From Eleftheria terrae (GTDB taxonomy: Bacteria; Pseudomonadota; Gammaproteobacteria; Burkholderiales; Burkholderiaceae_C), in NCBI RefSeq assembly GCF_030419005.1, contig NZ_CP106951.1:3162001-3226000 (forward strand): a stretch of DNA of 64,000 nucleotides, read 5' to 3'. The stretch's first letter is position 1. The number at the start of each line of letters is the position of its first letter. The notes under the pieces are model-generated. The model saw nothing but the letters and a program-made list of their open reading frames with translations. It had not been told where the DNA came from and ran no database searches. Below, in pieces: positions 33,921 through 43,154 of the stretch. The position numbers and the translations under genes are program-made.

Positions 33921-35744
33921 TCAGGCCGGCTGCGGCATCAGCAGCTGCGCCACCGCTTCTGGCGCCAGCGGCCGGGCCATCAGATAGCCCTGCAGCAGGT
34001 CGCAGTTCAGTGCCAGCAACTGGCTGCGTTCTTCCTCGGTCTCCACCCCCTCGGCCACCACCAGCATGCCCAGCGCATGGGCCACGTCGATGATGGAGCG
34101 GATCAGCAGCGCCGCCTCCTCGGACTGGCGCATGTCGCGCACGAAGGACTTGTCGATCTTCAGCTTGGCGCACTTCAGTCGCCGCAGGTAGCTCAGCGAG
34201 CTGTACCCGGTGCCGAAATCGTCCAGTGCGAACTTGAAGCCCAGCTTGCGCAGCGCCTCCAGCACGGAATCCGGACTGGTGATGTCCTCGAACACCGCGC
34301 TCTCGGTCAGCTCGAATTCCAGCATGCCGGGGGTCAGGCCCAACTCGGGCAGGGCGGCCAGGAAGCGCTGCCGGTGCTTCTCGCGCTTGAATTGCTGCGA
34401 GGCCAGGTTCAAGGCGATGGGCGGTGGCGTCCAGCCCTGCTGCTGCCAGGCGTCCAGGTCGGCACGCACGCGCTTGAGCGCTGCCAGCCCAAGCTCGACG
34501 ATGAGGCCGCTGCTCTCGGCCAGCGGAATGAAGTCGCCCGGCATCACCCAGCCGCGCAGCGGATGCCGCCAGCGCATCAGGCCTTCCATCGCCACCGCGC
34601 GCCCCTGGCCGTCGAACACCGGCTGGTAGTGCAGCAACAGCTGGCCCTCGCTCAGCGCGGTCCGCAGGTCGGCCTCCAGCGAAGACCGGCGGCGGATTTC
34701 CTCGCCCAGGGCGGCCGAGAAGAAGCGGAAGGCGTCCTTGCCTTCCCGCTTGGCCTGGTACATCGCGGCGTCGGCGCATTGCATCGCGTCGTCGGCGTTG
34801 TGCGCATCGTGGGGCAGCAGGGCAATGCCGACCGACACGCTCACGCGCAGCGTCTCGCCGTCGAAGTCGATCGGCCGGGGCACGCGCTCGACGATGTCCG
34901 CCGCCACCCGGGCCGCGGCCTCATTGGCCTGCCGCGGCGCCTCGATCAGCACCGCGAACTCGTCGCCGCCGATGCGCGCCACCATGTCCAGCGGCCGCAG
35001 CAGCGACCGCAGCCGCTCGGCCACGACACGCAGCACCTGGTCGCCGCCACCGTGCCCGCTGAGGTCGTTGACCTGCTTGAAGTTATCGACGTCGATGAAC
35101 ATCACCGCGTGCTCGGTGCCCGGGCGGTCAGTGGCCCGCAGCAAGGCGTCCTGGAAAGAAACGCGGTTGGGCAGGCCGGTCAGCGCATCATGCAGCGCGA
35201 GGTAGCGGTTGCGCTCCTGGGCGTCGCGCACGCTGGCCCGCAGGCCGCGTGAAACAAACCAGGAAAGACCGAGCGCAATCGCCATGATGCAGACGCCGCC
35301 GGCCCAGAACTTGGCCAGGTCACGCAGGACGGAGCTGCGGTCCCCGGTGACCACCAGCCGCCCCACCGGTGCGCCGTTCAGCTGGATGCGGTGCTCCACC
35401 GTCGCCTCGCCCGCCAGCCGGCCCAGCCAGCCGGCGCCGCTGCCGCTGCGACGGTAGGCCGCGAACAGCTCGCCCTCGCTGCGCAGCAGTTGGGCGCTCG
35501 TGACCTCGGGCGCGGCGCGCAGGGCCTGCAACACCTCCTGCGCATCGGACACCGCATTGAAGACCAGTGCGGCACTGGTGTTCTGGCCGACGATCTGGGC
35601 CTGGGTGTCCAGTTCCGCATGGAAGCGATCGTTCAGCGCCAGGTATTGCATGGCCGTCAGCAGGAACACCGACAGCAACATCGTCGCCCCGGCGATCAAG
35701 GCGCCGCGGCGATGTGCCAGCAGGGATGGGGCGGCAGGCATCAT
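33921..35744 (-). CDS. Membrane GGDEF/EAL c-di-GMP enzyme
   Basis: A 607-residue protein. Two membrane helices (about residues 13-34 and 148-166) flank a periplasmic domain of about 110 residues resembling CHASE8. GGDEF is intact at 259-263 with an inhibitory RxxD (RPLD, 250-253) five residues before it, so cyclase activity with product control is expected. The EAL domain keeps the catalytic Glu but reads EGL (AMEGLMRWRHP); the DDFGTGYSS, KIDKSFV and VVAEGVET blocks are intact, so phosphodiesterase activity is plausible too. It is last in an operon with a YfiR-like protein (4-base gap) and a TonB-dependent receptor. Confidence 0.92.
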   Translation of the reverse strand: MMPAAPSLLAHRRGALIAGATMLLSVFLLTAMQYLALNDRFHAELDTQAQIVGQNTSAALVFNAVSDAQEVLQALRAAPEVTSAQLLRSEGELFAAYRRSGSGAGWLGRLAGEATVEHRIQLNGAPVGRLVVTGDRSSVLRDLAKFWAGGVCIMAIALGLSWFVSRGLRASVRDAQERNRYLALHDALTGLPNRVSFQDALLRATDRPGTEHAVMFIDVDNFKQVNDLSGHGGGDQVLRVVAERLRSLLRPLDMVARIGGDEFAVLIEAPRQANEAAARVAADIVERVPRPIDFDGETLRVSVSVGIALLPHDAHNADDAMQCADAAMYQAKREGKDAFRFFSAALGEEIRRRSSLEADLRTALSEGQLLLHYQPVFDGQGRAVAMEGLMRWRHPLRGWVMPGDFIPLAESSGLIVELGLAALKRVRADLDAWQQQGWTPPPIALNLASQQFKREKHRQRFLAALPELGLTPGMLEFELTESAVFEDITSPDSVLEALRKLGFKFALDDFGTGYSSLSYLRRLKCAKLKIDKSFVRDMRQSEEAALLIRSIIDVAHALGMLVVAEGVETEEERSQLLALNCDLLQGYLMARPLAPEAVAQLLMPQPA

Positions 35745-35748
35745 CGAC

Positions 35749-36258
35749 TCAATCGTCCTTCACGAAACGCGCCAGGCGCAGCAGCTTGGCGCTCACCTCC
35801 AGCCCCGCCCGGCGGGCGGAGGCCAGGCCGACATCGAAAGCCACCCGCCCGCTGTCGACCTGCAGGTTCAACATCGCGCCCTGCTCCACCAGGCCCAGCC
35901 GGTCGCCCACCAGCAGCACGCCGGGATGGGGCAGCGGTGGCACGCGGGCGCCGACATAGACGACATGGCAGCCGGTCAGCGGCTCGCCGGCGGTCTTGCG
36001 CACGCGCAGTCGATGACCCTGCACCTGCTGGCCGGACAGGCGGCCAAGGGCCTGGGCAAAGCCGTCGTCTTCCTGCAGGCAGAGGTCCATGGGCTGGGCC
36101 GCTGGCAGGCGGTCGGGCGGCCATTGCACGAACAGCAGCACCCTGAAGACGATCTGCGCCTTCAGGTCGGGCTCACCCAGCGCCTGGGCGGCCACTGGCT
36201 GGCCGCAGGCCAATGCCAGCAGCCAGCCGAGACAGCAGAACCAGGGGGTGCGCCACAT
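35749..36258 (-). CDS. YfiR-like periplasmic protein (DUF4154)
   Basis: A 169-residue exported protein: a signal peptide of about 24 residues (ending PVAAQA) and a domain typical of DUF4154, with KAQIVFRVLLFVQWP, HVVYVGARVP and GAMLNLQVDSGRVAFDV. Family knowledge: YfiR is the periplasmic repressor of the diguanylate cyclase YfiN in Pseudomonas. Here the partner would be the GGDEF/EAL protein four bases downstream, whose periplasmic domain could bind it. It lies 17 bases after the receptor gene. Confidence 0.86.
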   Translation of the reverse strand: MWRTPWFCCLGWLLALACGQPVAAQALGEPDLKAQIVFRVLLFVQWPPDRLPAAQPMDLCLQEDDGFAQALGRLSGQQVQGHRLRVRKTAGEPLTGCHVVYVGARVPPLPHPGVLLVGDRLGLVEQGAMLNLQVDSGRVAFDVGLASARRAGLEVSAKLLRLARFVKDD

Positions 36259-36275
36259 GCCCGCGAGCCGTTCCT

Positions 36276-38282
36276 TCAGAAGCTGGCCTGCCAGCTCAGT
36301 TCGACCTGCCGGCGCGACTGGCGGATGCGGTCGTCCGACAGCGCCGGCGTGGCCGGGTCGTCGTAGCGAGCGTCACCCACATTGAGCACCCGCAGCTGGA
36401 CCGTGTGGGCCGTTGCCGCCCGCCAGCGCAGGTTCAGGTTGCCGATCACATGGCCCGGCACTCGTTCGCCGCGCGACAGGCGCAAGCCCATCGCGTGCAC
36501 CTCCAGCGCTGCCTGCAGCGACGGCGCGAGTGGCGCCACCAGCGAGCCCTTGGCCAGCCAGCGCGGCGAATTGCTCAGCCGCCGCCCTTCGCCACGGGCA
36601 TCCTGCAGCGCCAGGCTGCCACGCAGCTGCAGGCCGCCGGCACGCGCATGTTCGACTTCGACCTCGGTCCCCACCGCATGCGCAGACGACATGTTCTGGT
36701 TTCGGTACACCCCCTCCTGCTCCGCCACCGGCGCCAGCTCGATGAGCCCGCTCAGGCGGTAGCTGTAGATGCTGGCCGACAGCCGCGTCTGTTCGTCGAG
36801 CGCCTGCTCCATGGACAACTCGACCGTGGAAATGCGCTCGTGATCGAGCTTCGGATTGGCGAGCTGGGACACGCCGCCGTCGTCGTAGTAGCGCTCGTTC
36901 AGGTTGGGTGCACGAAACGCGCGACCCGCCAGCAGCTTGAAGGCGCGGCGCTCGTCGGGCCGCCAGACCAGCGCGAGGCGGGGCGACAGCTCCGCGCGGT
37001 CGCCATTCGCGGCGTCCAGCCGCAACCCGCCGGTGAGCGACCAACGCTCGGCGAAACGGTATTGGTCCTGCACGAACACGCCAGCGCGGCGCGGCTTGCT
37101 GCGATGGTCGACATAGGTCTCGCCGGTCGACAGGTCGTAGTTGCGGATGCGGGCGCCCAGCACCTGCCGCGCTTCCACACCCAGCACCGCGGTGTGGTTC
37201 ACCAGGCCGCGCCAGGTGGCGCGGTACTCACCGGTGAGCCAGCGGGCCCGGGCATCGTCGCGGTTGATTTCCTCGTCGTACACATAGCGGCCGCCGAAGC
37301 CGTAGTAGCTCAGCGAGAGCCGGCCCTCGGGATGCCAGTCGCCGGAGGCGCCGGGGTCCCACGCCAGGTCGAGGAAGGCGTTGGTGTCGGTGTACTCGGT
37401 GCCGTCGGCGCCGAACCGGGTGCCGTAGGGCGCCGTTGCCTGGCCCTTGACGCGCTGGCTGCCGGCCGCCTTGAGCCGCCAGGCCCCGTCACGGTACTTC
37501 AACAGCAGGGTGCGGTAGCGCACGTCTTCCAGGCCGACCACCCGGCCGCGCGGGTTCTCTTCGCTGGCCTGGCCGGGGAAGGACAGGCTTTCGCCGTCGC
37601 TCCCATAGGCCGCCAGGCCGATGAACACATCCTGCCCGCCGGGCAGGACCGCGCCATACGAGCCGATCACCCGGCGCGAGCCGAAGGAGCCGACGGTGGT
37701 CTCCACCTTCAGGCCAGGCGCATCGGCACCGTCCAGGGTGACCACGCTGGCGGTCCCAAAGAGGGCATTGCCGCCGTAGAGCGACGACGAGGGCCCCGCG
37801 ATGAATTCGAGCTGCTTGACCCATTGCGCGACCACCGGCTGCTCGTATTCCGGCAGCGCCTGGTCGTACAGCACGTCGTTCACCCGGTAGCCGTCGATCA
37901 GCGTCAGGGTGCGCACGTTGTAGTCGCCGGGCAGGTTGAGGCCGCGCACGCCCAGGGCCAGGAAGCCGCGGTCACTGGTCACGTACAGCCCCGGCACCGC
38001 CTGCAGGATGTCGGCCAGCGTGTGGTAGCCCTTGGCGCGGATCTCCTCGTTGCGGATCACCATCACCTGGGCAGGCGCATCGAGCGTGTTCTGCGCGTAC
38101 TTCGAGGCCGACTCGACCTCCAGGGTGACCAGTTTCTCGAGGGTGCTCAAGGCCTCGACATTGTCCAGCGACGGCTGCAGCGCGGCATGCAGTTCCTCCG
38201 CCCGTGCAGGAACGAGGAGCAGCCAGGCGGCAGCGGCCAGCAAGCTGGGGGTGAAGGACGGGCGGAAGGAGCAGGACGGCAT
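36276..38282 (-). CDS. TonB-dependent outer-membrane receptor
   Basis: A 668-residue receptor. After a signal peptide (ending PARA) comes a conserved segment, LEKLVTLEVESASKYAQ, typical of receptors encoded with DUF4154 proteins. The plug follows (VMVIRNEEIRAKGYHTLADI, VRGLNLPGDYNVR, GPSSSLYGGNALFG), then a 22-stranded barrel region ending in VELSWQASF with C-terminal Phe. It is BtuB-like, but the ligand is unknown. The start at 38282 gives a proper signal peptide; the frame upstream is unconserved. As first gene of an operon with YfiR-like and GGDEF/EAL proteins, it may sense as well as import. Confidence 0.9.
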   Translation of the reverse strand: MPSCSFRPSFTPSLLAAAAWLLLVPARAEELHAALQPSLDNVEALSTLEKLVTLEVESASKYAQNTLDAPAQVMVIRNEEIRAKGYHTLADILQAVPGLYVTSDRGFLALGVRGLNLPGDYNVRTLTLIDGYRVNDVLYDQALPEYEQPVVAQWVKQLEFIAGPSSSLYGGNALFGTASVVTLDGADAPGLKVETTVGSFGSRRVIGSYGAVLPGGQDVFIGLAAYGSDGESLSFPGQASEENPRGRVVGLEDVRYRTLLLKYRDGAWRLKAAGSQRVKGQATAPYGTRFGADGTEYTDTNAFLDLAWDPGASGDWHPEGRLSLSYYGFGGRYVYDEEINRDDARARWLTGEYRATWRGLVNHTAVLGVEARQVLGARIRNYDLSTGETYVDHRSKPRRAGVFVQDQYRFAERWSLTGGLRLDAANGDRAELSPRLALVWRPDERRAFKLLAGRAFRAPNLNERYYDDGGVSQLANPKLDHERISTVELSMEQALDEQTRLSASIYSYRLSGLIELAPVAEQEGVYRNQNMSSAHAVGTEVEVEHARAGGLQLRGSLALQDARGEGRRLSNSPRWLAKGSLVAPLAPSLQAALEVHAMGLRLSRGERVPGHVIGNLNLRWRAATAHTVQLRVLNVGDARYDDPATPALSDDRIRQSRRQVELSWQASF

Positions 38283-38566
38283 GGCTCGGCCAAGGAAGGC
38301 ATGAGGGACGCAAACGACGCCCCGGCCTCGGGGTTTTCGGCCCGGGTCGCCACTACTTGAGATGCAGGGCGACCGCCGCGGGCGTCTATGCGTGTGCTCC
38401 TGCACACCCATCCCACCTCGGCGGCCGATCGCGTGACATCTTCACGCCGCAGGCTGCGTTGGCAGCAAGCGCCCAGGCGCGGCCCGCGGCGCCTTGCGTC
38501 GCATGCAGGGGGAAACAGCCTCCGGGGGTGCGGGCTGCGCTGCAGGGCGGCCAGCCGCGGCAGGAC

Positions 38567-38983
38567 TCAGTGGCGCACCGTCCTCGGATCGGAGTGCGCG
38601 TACGCTTCGCACTCGAAACAGTTGTCGAGGTAGGGGTCGCGGCCCCGCGCGGCCTGCCACAGGCTGGAGCCGAGGTAGAGCGGGAAGAACAGCGGCCCCA
38701 GCCGCTCGTATTGCCGCACGTGCACCTGCTCGTGCTCGCGGCAGGCGGCCAGTGTCCGGTGATCCAGGCCAATCACGACATGGCCGAAGGTGATGGCGGC
38801 AAAGCGGCAGGCGGCCGGCAGTCGCCGTTGCCAGGCCGCCAGGGGGCCGCCGGCAATCTCGAGCACGCCTTGCACGGGGGCCGCCCGTGCGCCCCGGGCC
38901 AGCAGCGGCAGCGCCAGCAGCAGCCCGACCGCGCTGGCCGGCGCGGCCCAGGCATACCGGAGCAGGCGCAGCGCTGGCTTCAT
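38567..38983 (-). CDS. Small membrane protein with an HExxH motif
   Basis: A 138-residue protein. A hydrophobic stretch (residues about 11-28) is followed by a soluble part with HEQVH at residues 84-88 (CREHEQVHVRQYE), a zinc-metallopeptidase-type HExxH, then LGPLFFPLYLGSS and a C-terminal CFECEAYAHSD. I do not know a characterised homologue; peptidase activity is only suggested. The start at 38983 is chosen because upstream residues look unstructured. It lies 16 bases after the zinc-ribbon gene on the same strand. Confidence 0.7.
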   Translation of the reverse strand: MKPALRLLRYAWAAPASAVGLLLALPLLARGARAAPVQGVLEIAGGPLAAWQRRLPAACRFAAITFGHVVIGLDHRTLAACREHEQVHVRQYERLGPLFFPLYLGSSLWQAARGRDPYLDNCFECEAYAHSDPRTVRH

Positions 38984-38999
38984 GGGCGGCGCCAACGCC

Positions 39000-39218
39000 T
39001 CATTCGCCGAGCGCCTCTGCAAGCTCCTTGCAGGACGGCTTGCAGACCATCTCGGTCTTGCCCAGCAGCTTCTTCGACTGCAGTTGGTCCGGCGTGCGGT
39101 GCTTGCCGCACTTGAAGCACGAGCGGGTGTTGGCCTTGCTTGCGAACGGGGAGCCGACGGTTTTCGAACGGTAGCGCAGGCCGTCGTCGTTGATGCGGGT
39201 GGTGACGGTCTTGGTCAT
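39000..39218 (-). CDS. Small zinc-ribbon-like protein
   Basis: A 72-residue basic protein. A CxxC (SCFKCGKHR) and a later Cys pair (MVCKPSCKEL) form a probable zinc ribbon. The first part, MTKTVTTRINDDGLRYRSKT, looks like a short strand-rich region. A GGAGG precedes the ATG at 39218. Such proteins are usually nucleic-acid binding, but no function is known for this one. It is probably co-transcribed with the HExxH membrane protein downstream. Confidence 0.75.
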   Translation of the reverse strand: MTKTVTTRINDDGLRYRSKTVGSPFASKANTRSCFKCGKHRTPDQLQSKKLLGKTEMVCKPSCKELAEALGE

Positions 39219-39385
39219 GGATGGGATGCCTCCAAGGTGACCTGGATAAATGGGGATCAAACCGCAATTTTCCAGTGTGACGCGCATTTACGCCAAATCG
39301 GGCCATCGAAAGCCGCCCGAACCGCTCATTCCGGCCGTTTTCGGCGCCCGCCGTCACGACAAGCACCGACCATGCCGGCCGGGCC

Positions 39386-40174
39386 TCAGGCCTCCTCGCG
39401 CAAGGCCGGTAGCGCCTGTCCGCTGCGGTCGCGCAACCACAGCGAGACCATCAGGCACAGCAGTGCCCAGGCGGCGCCGAGCGACCAGCCGGCCAGCACG
39501 TCGCTGGGCCAGTGCACCCCAAGGTAGACCCGGCTGATGCCGATGGCCAGCGTCAGCAGCCCGGCCACCAGCAGCAGGTAGACGGCCGCACGCCGACTGC
39601 CCTGCAGGCTGGCCAGCAGCACCCCCAGGGTCAGGTAGACCGAGGCCGACATCGTCGCGTGGCCGCTGGGGAAACTGAGGGTGAGCACCTGCACCCCATG
39701 CGGCACCAGGTCGGGCCGCGGCCGCTCGATCAGCAGCTTCAGCAGCTCGCTGGCCAGCGCGCCGCCGCCCACCGAGCAGGCCACCATCAGCGCGGTGCCC
39801 CACTTGCGCAGCAGGAGCAGGTAGCCCAGGGTGGCCAGGGTCAGCACGGTCAGCACGGTGCCGCCGCCAAGCGCCGTGAGGTCGGTCATCACCCGTTCGA
39901 ACCAGCGTGGCCCGAGCGGGTCGCTCAGGTCGTCAGGGTTGCGCAAGGCGAGCAGCAGGACGCGGTCGAGCGCCATCTCCTCACCTTCGCGCACCGCATC
40001 GGCCAGCTCCAGGAAGACCCAGGCTCCCACGCAAACCAGCAGGGCCAGCGCCAGCGGCCGGGCCAGTGCACGGCGCCGCTGCCACTGCGGCCAGCGGTTG
40101 CGCCACAGCCCGCGCAGGGCGCTGCGCCAGGACGACCTTGGCGCGGCAGGCGACGACGACGGATGCACGGCCAT
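39386..40174 (-). CDS. PAP2-family membrane phosphatase
   Basis: A 262-residue polytopic membrane protein of the type-2 phosphatidic acid phosphatase family. All three signature motifs are present: KLLIERPRP, PSGHAT and SRVYLGVHWPSD. They lie between about residues 140 and 225, flanked by hydrophobic helices. Likely substrates are phosphatidic acid, phosphatidylglycerol phosphate or undecaprenyl pyrophosphate, and sequence does not discriminate. It begins nine bases downstream of the serA stop, so co-transcription is likely. Confidence 0.9.
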   Translation of the reverse strand: MAVHPSSSPAAPRSSWRSALRGLWRNRWPQWQRRRALARPLALALLVCVGAWVFLELADAVREGEEMALDRVLLLALRNPDDLSDPLGPRWFERVMTDLTALGGGTVLTVLTLATLGYLLLLRKWGTALMVACSVGGGALASELLKLLIERPRPDLVPHGVQVLTLSFPSGHATMSASVYLTLGVLLASLQGSRRAAVYLLLVAGLLTLAIGISRVYLGVHWPSDVLAGWSLGAAWALLCLMVSLWLRDRSGQALPALREEA

Positions 40175-40183
40175 ACCACCCTG

Positions 40184-41416
40184 TCAGTAGAGGATGCGGC
40201 AGCGGATGGTGCCTTCGATGGAGGAGAGCTGGCCCAGCGCGATCTCGCTGGCCGACGCGTCGACGTCCACCACCACGTAGCCCACATGCTCGTTGGTCTG
40301 CAGGTATTGCGCGGCAATGTTGATGCCGGACTGCGAGAAACGCTCGTTGATGCGCGCCAGCACGCCAGGGATGTTGTGGTGGATATGCAGCAGCCGGCAC
40401 TTGCCGGTGTGCTCGGGCAGCGACACCTCGGGGAAGTTGACGGCCGAGACGGTCGAGCCATTGTTGCTGTAGCGGATCAGCTTGGCCGCCACTTCCCGGC
40501 CGATGCTCTCCTGCGCCTCCAGCGTGGAGCCGCCGATGTGAGGGGTGAGCAGCACGTTTTCGAAGCGGGTCAGCGGCGAGACGAAGGCGGCGTCGTTGCC
40601 CTGCGGCTCCACCGGGAAGACGTCGATCGCCGCGCCCAGCAGGTGGCCACGATCGAGCGCCTCGACCAGCGCGTCGATGTCCACCACCGTTCCGCGCGAG
40701 GCATTGATCAGGCAGCTGCCCGCCTTCATGCGGGCCAGCTGCGCCGCACCGATCATGTTCTGGGTCGACGGGGTCTCCGGCACATGCAGGCTGACCGCGT
40801 CGGACACCTGCAGCAGCTCGTCCAGCGTGCCGAGCTGGCGGGCATTGCCCAGCGGCAGCTTGGCCTCGATGTCGTGGAAAACCACCCGCATGCCCAGGTG
40901 CTCCGCCAGCACGCCGATCTGGGTGCCGATGTGGCCGTAACCGATGATGCCGAGCGTCTTGCCGCGCACCTCGTACGAGTTGGCCGCGCTCTTGACCCAG
41001 CCGCCGCGGTGCAGGATGGCGTTCTTCTCCGGAATGCCGCGCATCAGCATCACGATCTCGGCCAGCACCAGCTCGGCCACGCTGCGGGTGTTGGAAAATG
41101 GCGCATTGAAGACCGGAATGCCGCGCCGCGCCGCAGCGGCGAGGTCGATCTGGTTGGTGCCGATGCAGAAGGCGCCGATGGCAGCCAGCTTGGGGGCCTG
41201 GGCCAGCACCTCCTCCGTCAGCTGGGTGCGGGAGCGGATGCCGACGAAGTGGGCATCGGCGATCGCCTCCAGCAGGGCCGCGCCGGCGAGGGCCTTGGCA
41301 TGGGTGTGGACCTGGGAGTAGCCGTCGGACCGCAGCGCCTCGACCGCGGAAGCATGGATGCCCTCGAGCAGCACGAACTTGAGTTTTTCCTTCTGGACCG
41401 ACAGGCGGGTGGTCAT
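40184..41416 (-). CDS. serA: D-3-phosphoglycerate dehydrogenase
   Basis: A 410-residue enzyme that starts serine biosynthesis by oxidising 3-phosphoglycerate with NAD. The NAD-binding glycines are in GIIGYGHIGTQIG, and catalytic residues lie in NASRGTVVD (Arg) and LTPHIGGSTLEAQ (His). GAFCIGTNQIDL and a C-terminal ACT domain (about residues 335-410, HHNIPGVLARINERF) match the E. coli-type enzyme, which is inhibited by serine. Its length agrees with E. coli SerA (410). Confidence 0.95.
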   Translation of the reverse strand: MTTRLSVQKEKLKFVLLEGIHASAVEALRSDGYSQVHTHAKALAGAALLEAIADAHFVGIRSRTQLTEEVLAQAPKLAAIGAFCIGTNQIDLAAAARRGIPVFNAPFSNTRSVAELVLAEIVMLMRGIPEKNAILHRGGWVKSAANSYEVRGKTLGIIGYGHIGTQIGVLAEHLGMRVVFHDIEAKLPLGNARQLGTLDELLQVSDAVSLHVPETPSTQNMIGAAQLARMKAGSCLINASRGTVVDIDALVEALDRGHLLGAAIDVFPVEPQGNDAAFVSPLTRFENVLLTPHIGGSTLEAQESIGREVAAKLIRYSNNGSTVSAVNFPEVSLPEHTGKCRLLHIHHNIPGVLARINERFSQSGINIAAQYLQTNEHVGYVVVDVDASASEIALGQLSSIEGTIRCRILY

Positions 41417-41602
41417 CGATGCAGCTCCATCTTGCGTCAATAAAGGCCGGCCACCGGCCGGCGCACAGACCTGCCAGTGTGCCAGCCGCGCCGCCGGCGC
41501 TGCCAGCCACGCCCGGTAAGCCCTGCCGGGCTCGTGCCTTGCCCGCGGACGGCGGCGCACTTCACATCCTGTAGCACCGAAAGCCGCCACAATGTCCGCA
41601 CC

Positions 41603-42367
41603 ATGCGCCTGGCCATCCTGCTTCCTGTCCGCCCGGTCACCTTCCTGGGGGCGGTGCTGCTGTCCGCCGGCGCCGCCTTGCGCGGCGTCTGGCACTTCCG
41701 AATGCGTGACCTGGTGCGGGTCACGGCCGACAGCAGCGCTCGCGCGCTGCCCATCGTCACGGTGGTCAACGTGCTGGTCGGCGCCATCCTCGCCTTCGTC
41801 GGCGCGGTGCAGCTGGTGAAGTTCGGCGCCGGCATCTTCGTGGCCGACCTGGTCGGCATTGCCGTGGCGCGCGAGATGGCGGCGGTGATCACCGCCGTCG
41901 TGATGGCCGGCCGCACGGGCGCGGCATTTGCTGCCGAGCTGGCAACCATGCAAACCAACGAAGAGGTGGATGCCCTCGAGGTGCTCGGCCTGCACGCGGT
42001 CGACTATCTCGTGCTGCCGCGCGTGCTGGCCTTGCTGCTGATGATGCCGCTGCTCTATGTGTATGGCTGCGTCACCGGCCTGATCGGCGGCATGCTGGTC
42101 GGCGTCGGCATGCTGGAGCTGGCCCCCACGGCCTACATGGATCGCAGCTTCGAGGCACTGAGCTGGGCCCATCTCGGCCTCGGTTTCTCCAAGTCGCTGG
42201 TGTTCGGGGCGCTGATCGCCATCACCGGCTGCTACTACGGCCTGTTCTCCCAGCGCAACGCCGCCGGCGTGGGCGCGGCCACGACGCAGGCGGTGGTGGT
42301 CAGCATCGTCGGCATCATCACGCTCGATGCGGTGTTCGCGGTCTGCGCGAATGCGCTGGGTGTCTGA
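41603..42367 (+). CDS. MlaE-family ABC permease of an MCE lipid transporter
   Basis: A 254-residue inner-membrane permease with about five helices. The family segment VAREMAAVITAVVMAGRTGAA followed by AAELATMQTNEEVDALEVLG is characteristic of MlaE/YrbE proteins. It is the first gene of a four-gene operon (permease, ATPase, MCE protein, lipoprotein) that moves lipids between the membranes. The start at 41603 is the best fit; the open frame continues upstream without homology. Confidence 0.9.
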   Translation: MRLAILLPVRPVTFLGAVLLSAGAALRGVWHFRMRDLVRVTADSSARALPIVTVVNVLVGAILAFVGAVQLVKFGAGIFVADLVGIAVAREMAAVITAVVMAGRTGAAFAAELATMQTNEEVDALEVLGLHAVDYLVLPRVLALLLMMPLLYVYGCVTGLIGGMLVGVGMLELAPTAYMDRSFEALSWAHLGLGFSKSLVFGALIAITGCYYGLFSQRNAAGVGAATTQAVVVSIVGIITLDAVFAVCANALGV

Positions 42368-42368
42368 G

Positions 42369-43154
42369 ATGGCCTTGCTGCAGGTGCGCGACCTCGAGAT
42401 GCGCTTCGGCGAGCGGCTGATCCAGCGCGGTATCAGCTTCTCGGTGGACAAGGGCACCATCTTCGCGGTGATGGGCGGCAGCGGCTGCGGCAAGAGCACC
42501 CTGCTGCGCCACCTGATCGGGCTGCTGCCGCCGGCCGGCGGGCACATCGAGTACAACGGCGTCGACTACTGGGCCAGCGACGAGAAGACCCGCACCCGCC
42601 TGCGCTCGGGCTTCGGCATGCTGTTCCAGAGCGCGGCGTTGTGGTCGTCGATGACCCTGCTCGAGAACGTCTGCCTGCCGCTGGAGCAGCACAGCTCGCT
42701 CGACGCTGCCGCGCGCGAGCAGCGCGCCCGCGAGGTGCTGGCGTGGGTCGGCCTGGAGGCCTTCACCGGCTACTACCCGGCGGACATCAGCGGCGGCATG
42801 AAGAAGCGCGCCGGCCTGGCGCGGGCCATCGTGGCCGAGGCACCGCTGCTGTTCCTCGACGAACCCTCGGCCGGCCTCGACCCCATCAGCTCCAAGCGGC
42901 TGGACGACCTGATCCTCGATGTGCGCGATCGCACCGGCGCCGCGGTGCTCATCGTCAGCCACGAGCTGCCAAGCCTGCTGGCGATCGCCGACGACGGCAT
43001 CTTCCTGGACGCGGACAGCAAGCAGCCGATCGGTCACGGCAGCCCGCGCGAATTGCGCGATCATGCGCAGCATCCGACGGTGCGGGCCTTCCTGCGCCGA
43101 GAAGAGCCGGAAAGCGCAGCGCCCCGGCCCCATCCCGCACCCGCCACCCCATGA
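42369..43154 (+). CDS. MlaF-like ABC ATPase of the MCE transporter
   Basis: A 261-residue ATPase. Walker A is MGGSGCGKSTLLRHL, the signature is DISGGMKKRAGLARAI and Walker B is LLFLDEPSAGLDP; the switch His lies in VSHELPSL. SGGMKKR with FQSAALWSSMTLLENV is the MlaF-type form. One base separates it from the permease stop, and its own stop overlaps the MCE gene (ATGA). Confidence 0.93.
   Translation: MALLQVRDLEMRFGERLIQRGISFSVDKGTIFAVMGGSGCGKSTLLRHLIGLLPPAGGHIEYNGVDYWASDEKTRTRLRSGFGMLFQSAALWSSMTLLENVCLPLEQHSSLDAAAREQRAREVLAWVGLEAFTGYYPADISGGMKKRAGLARAIVAEAPLLFLDEPSAGLDPISSKRLDDLILDVRDRTGAAVLIVSHELPSLLAIADDGIFLDADSKQPIGHGSPRELRDHAQHPTVRAFLRREEPESAAPRPHPAPATP

Noticed and set aside
38319..38360. 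Possible riboswitch or attenuator upstream of the TonB-dependent receptor
   Set aside because: Only a 5-bp CCCCG/CGGGG hairpin is present; no cobalamin-riboswitch B12-box pattern could be aligned.
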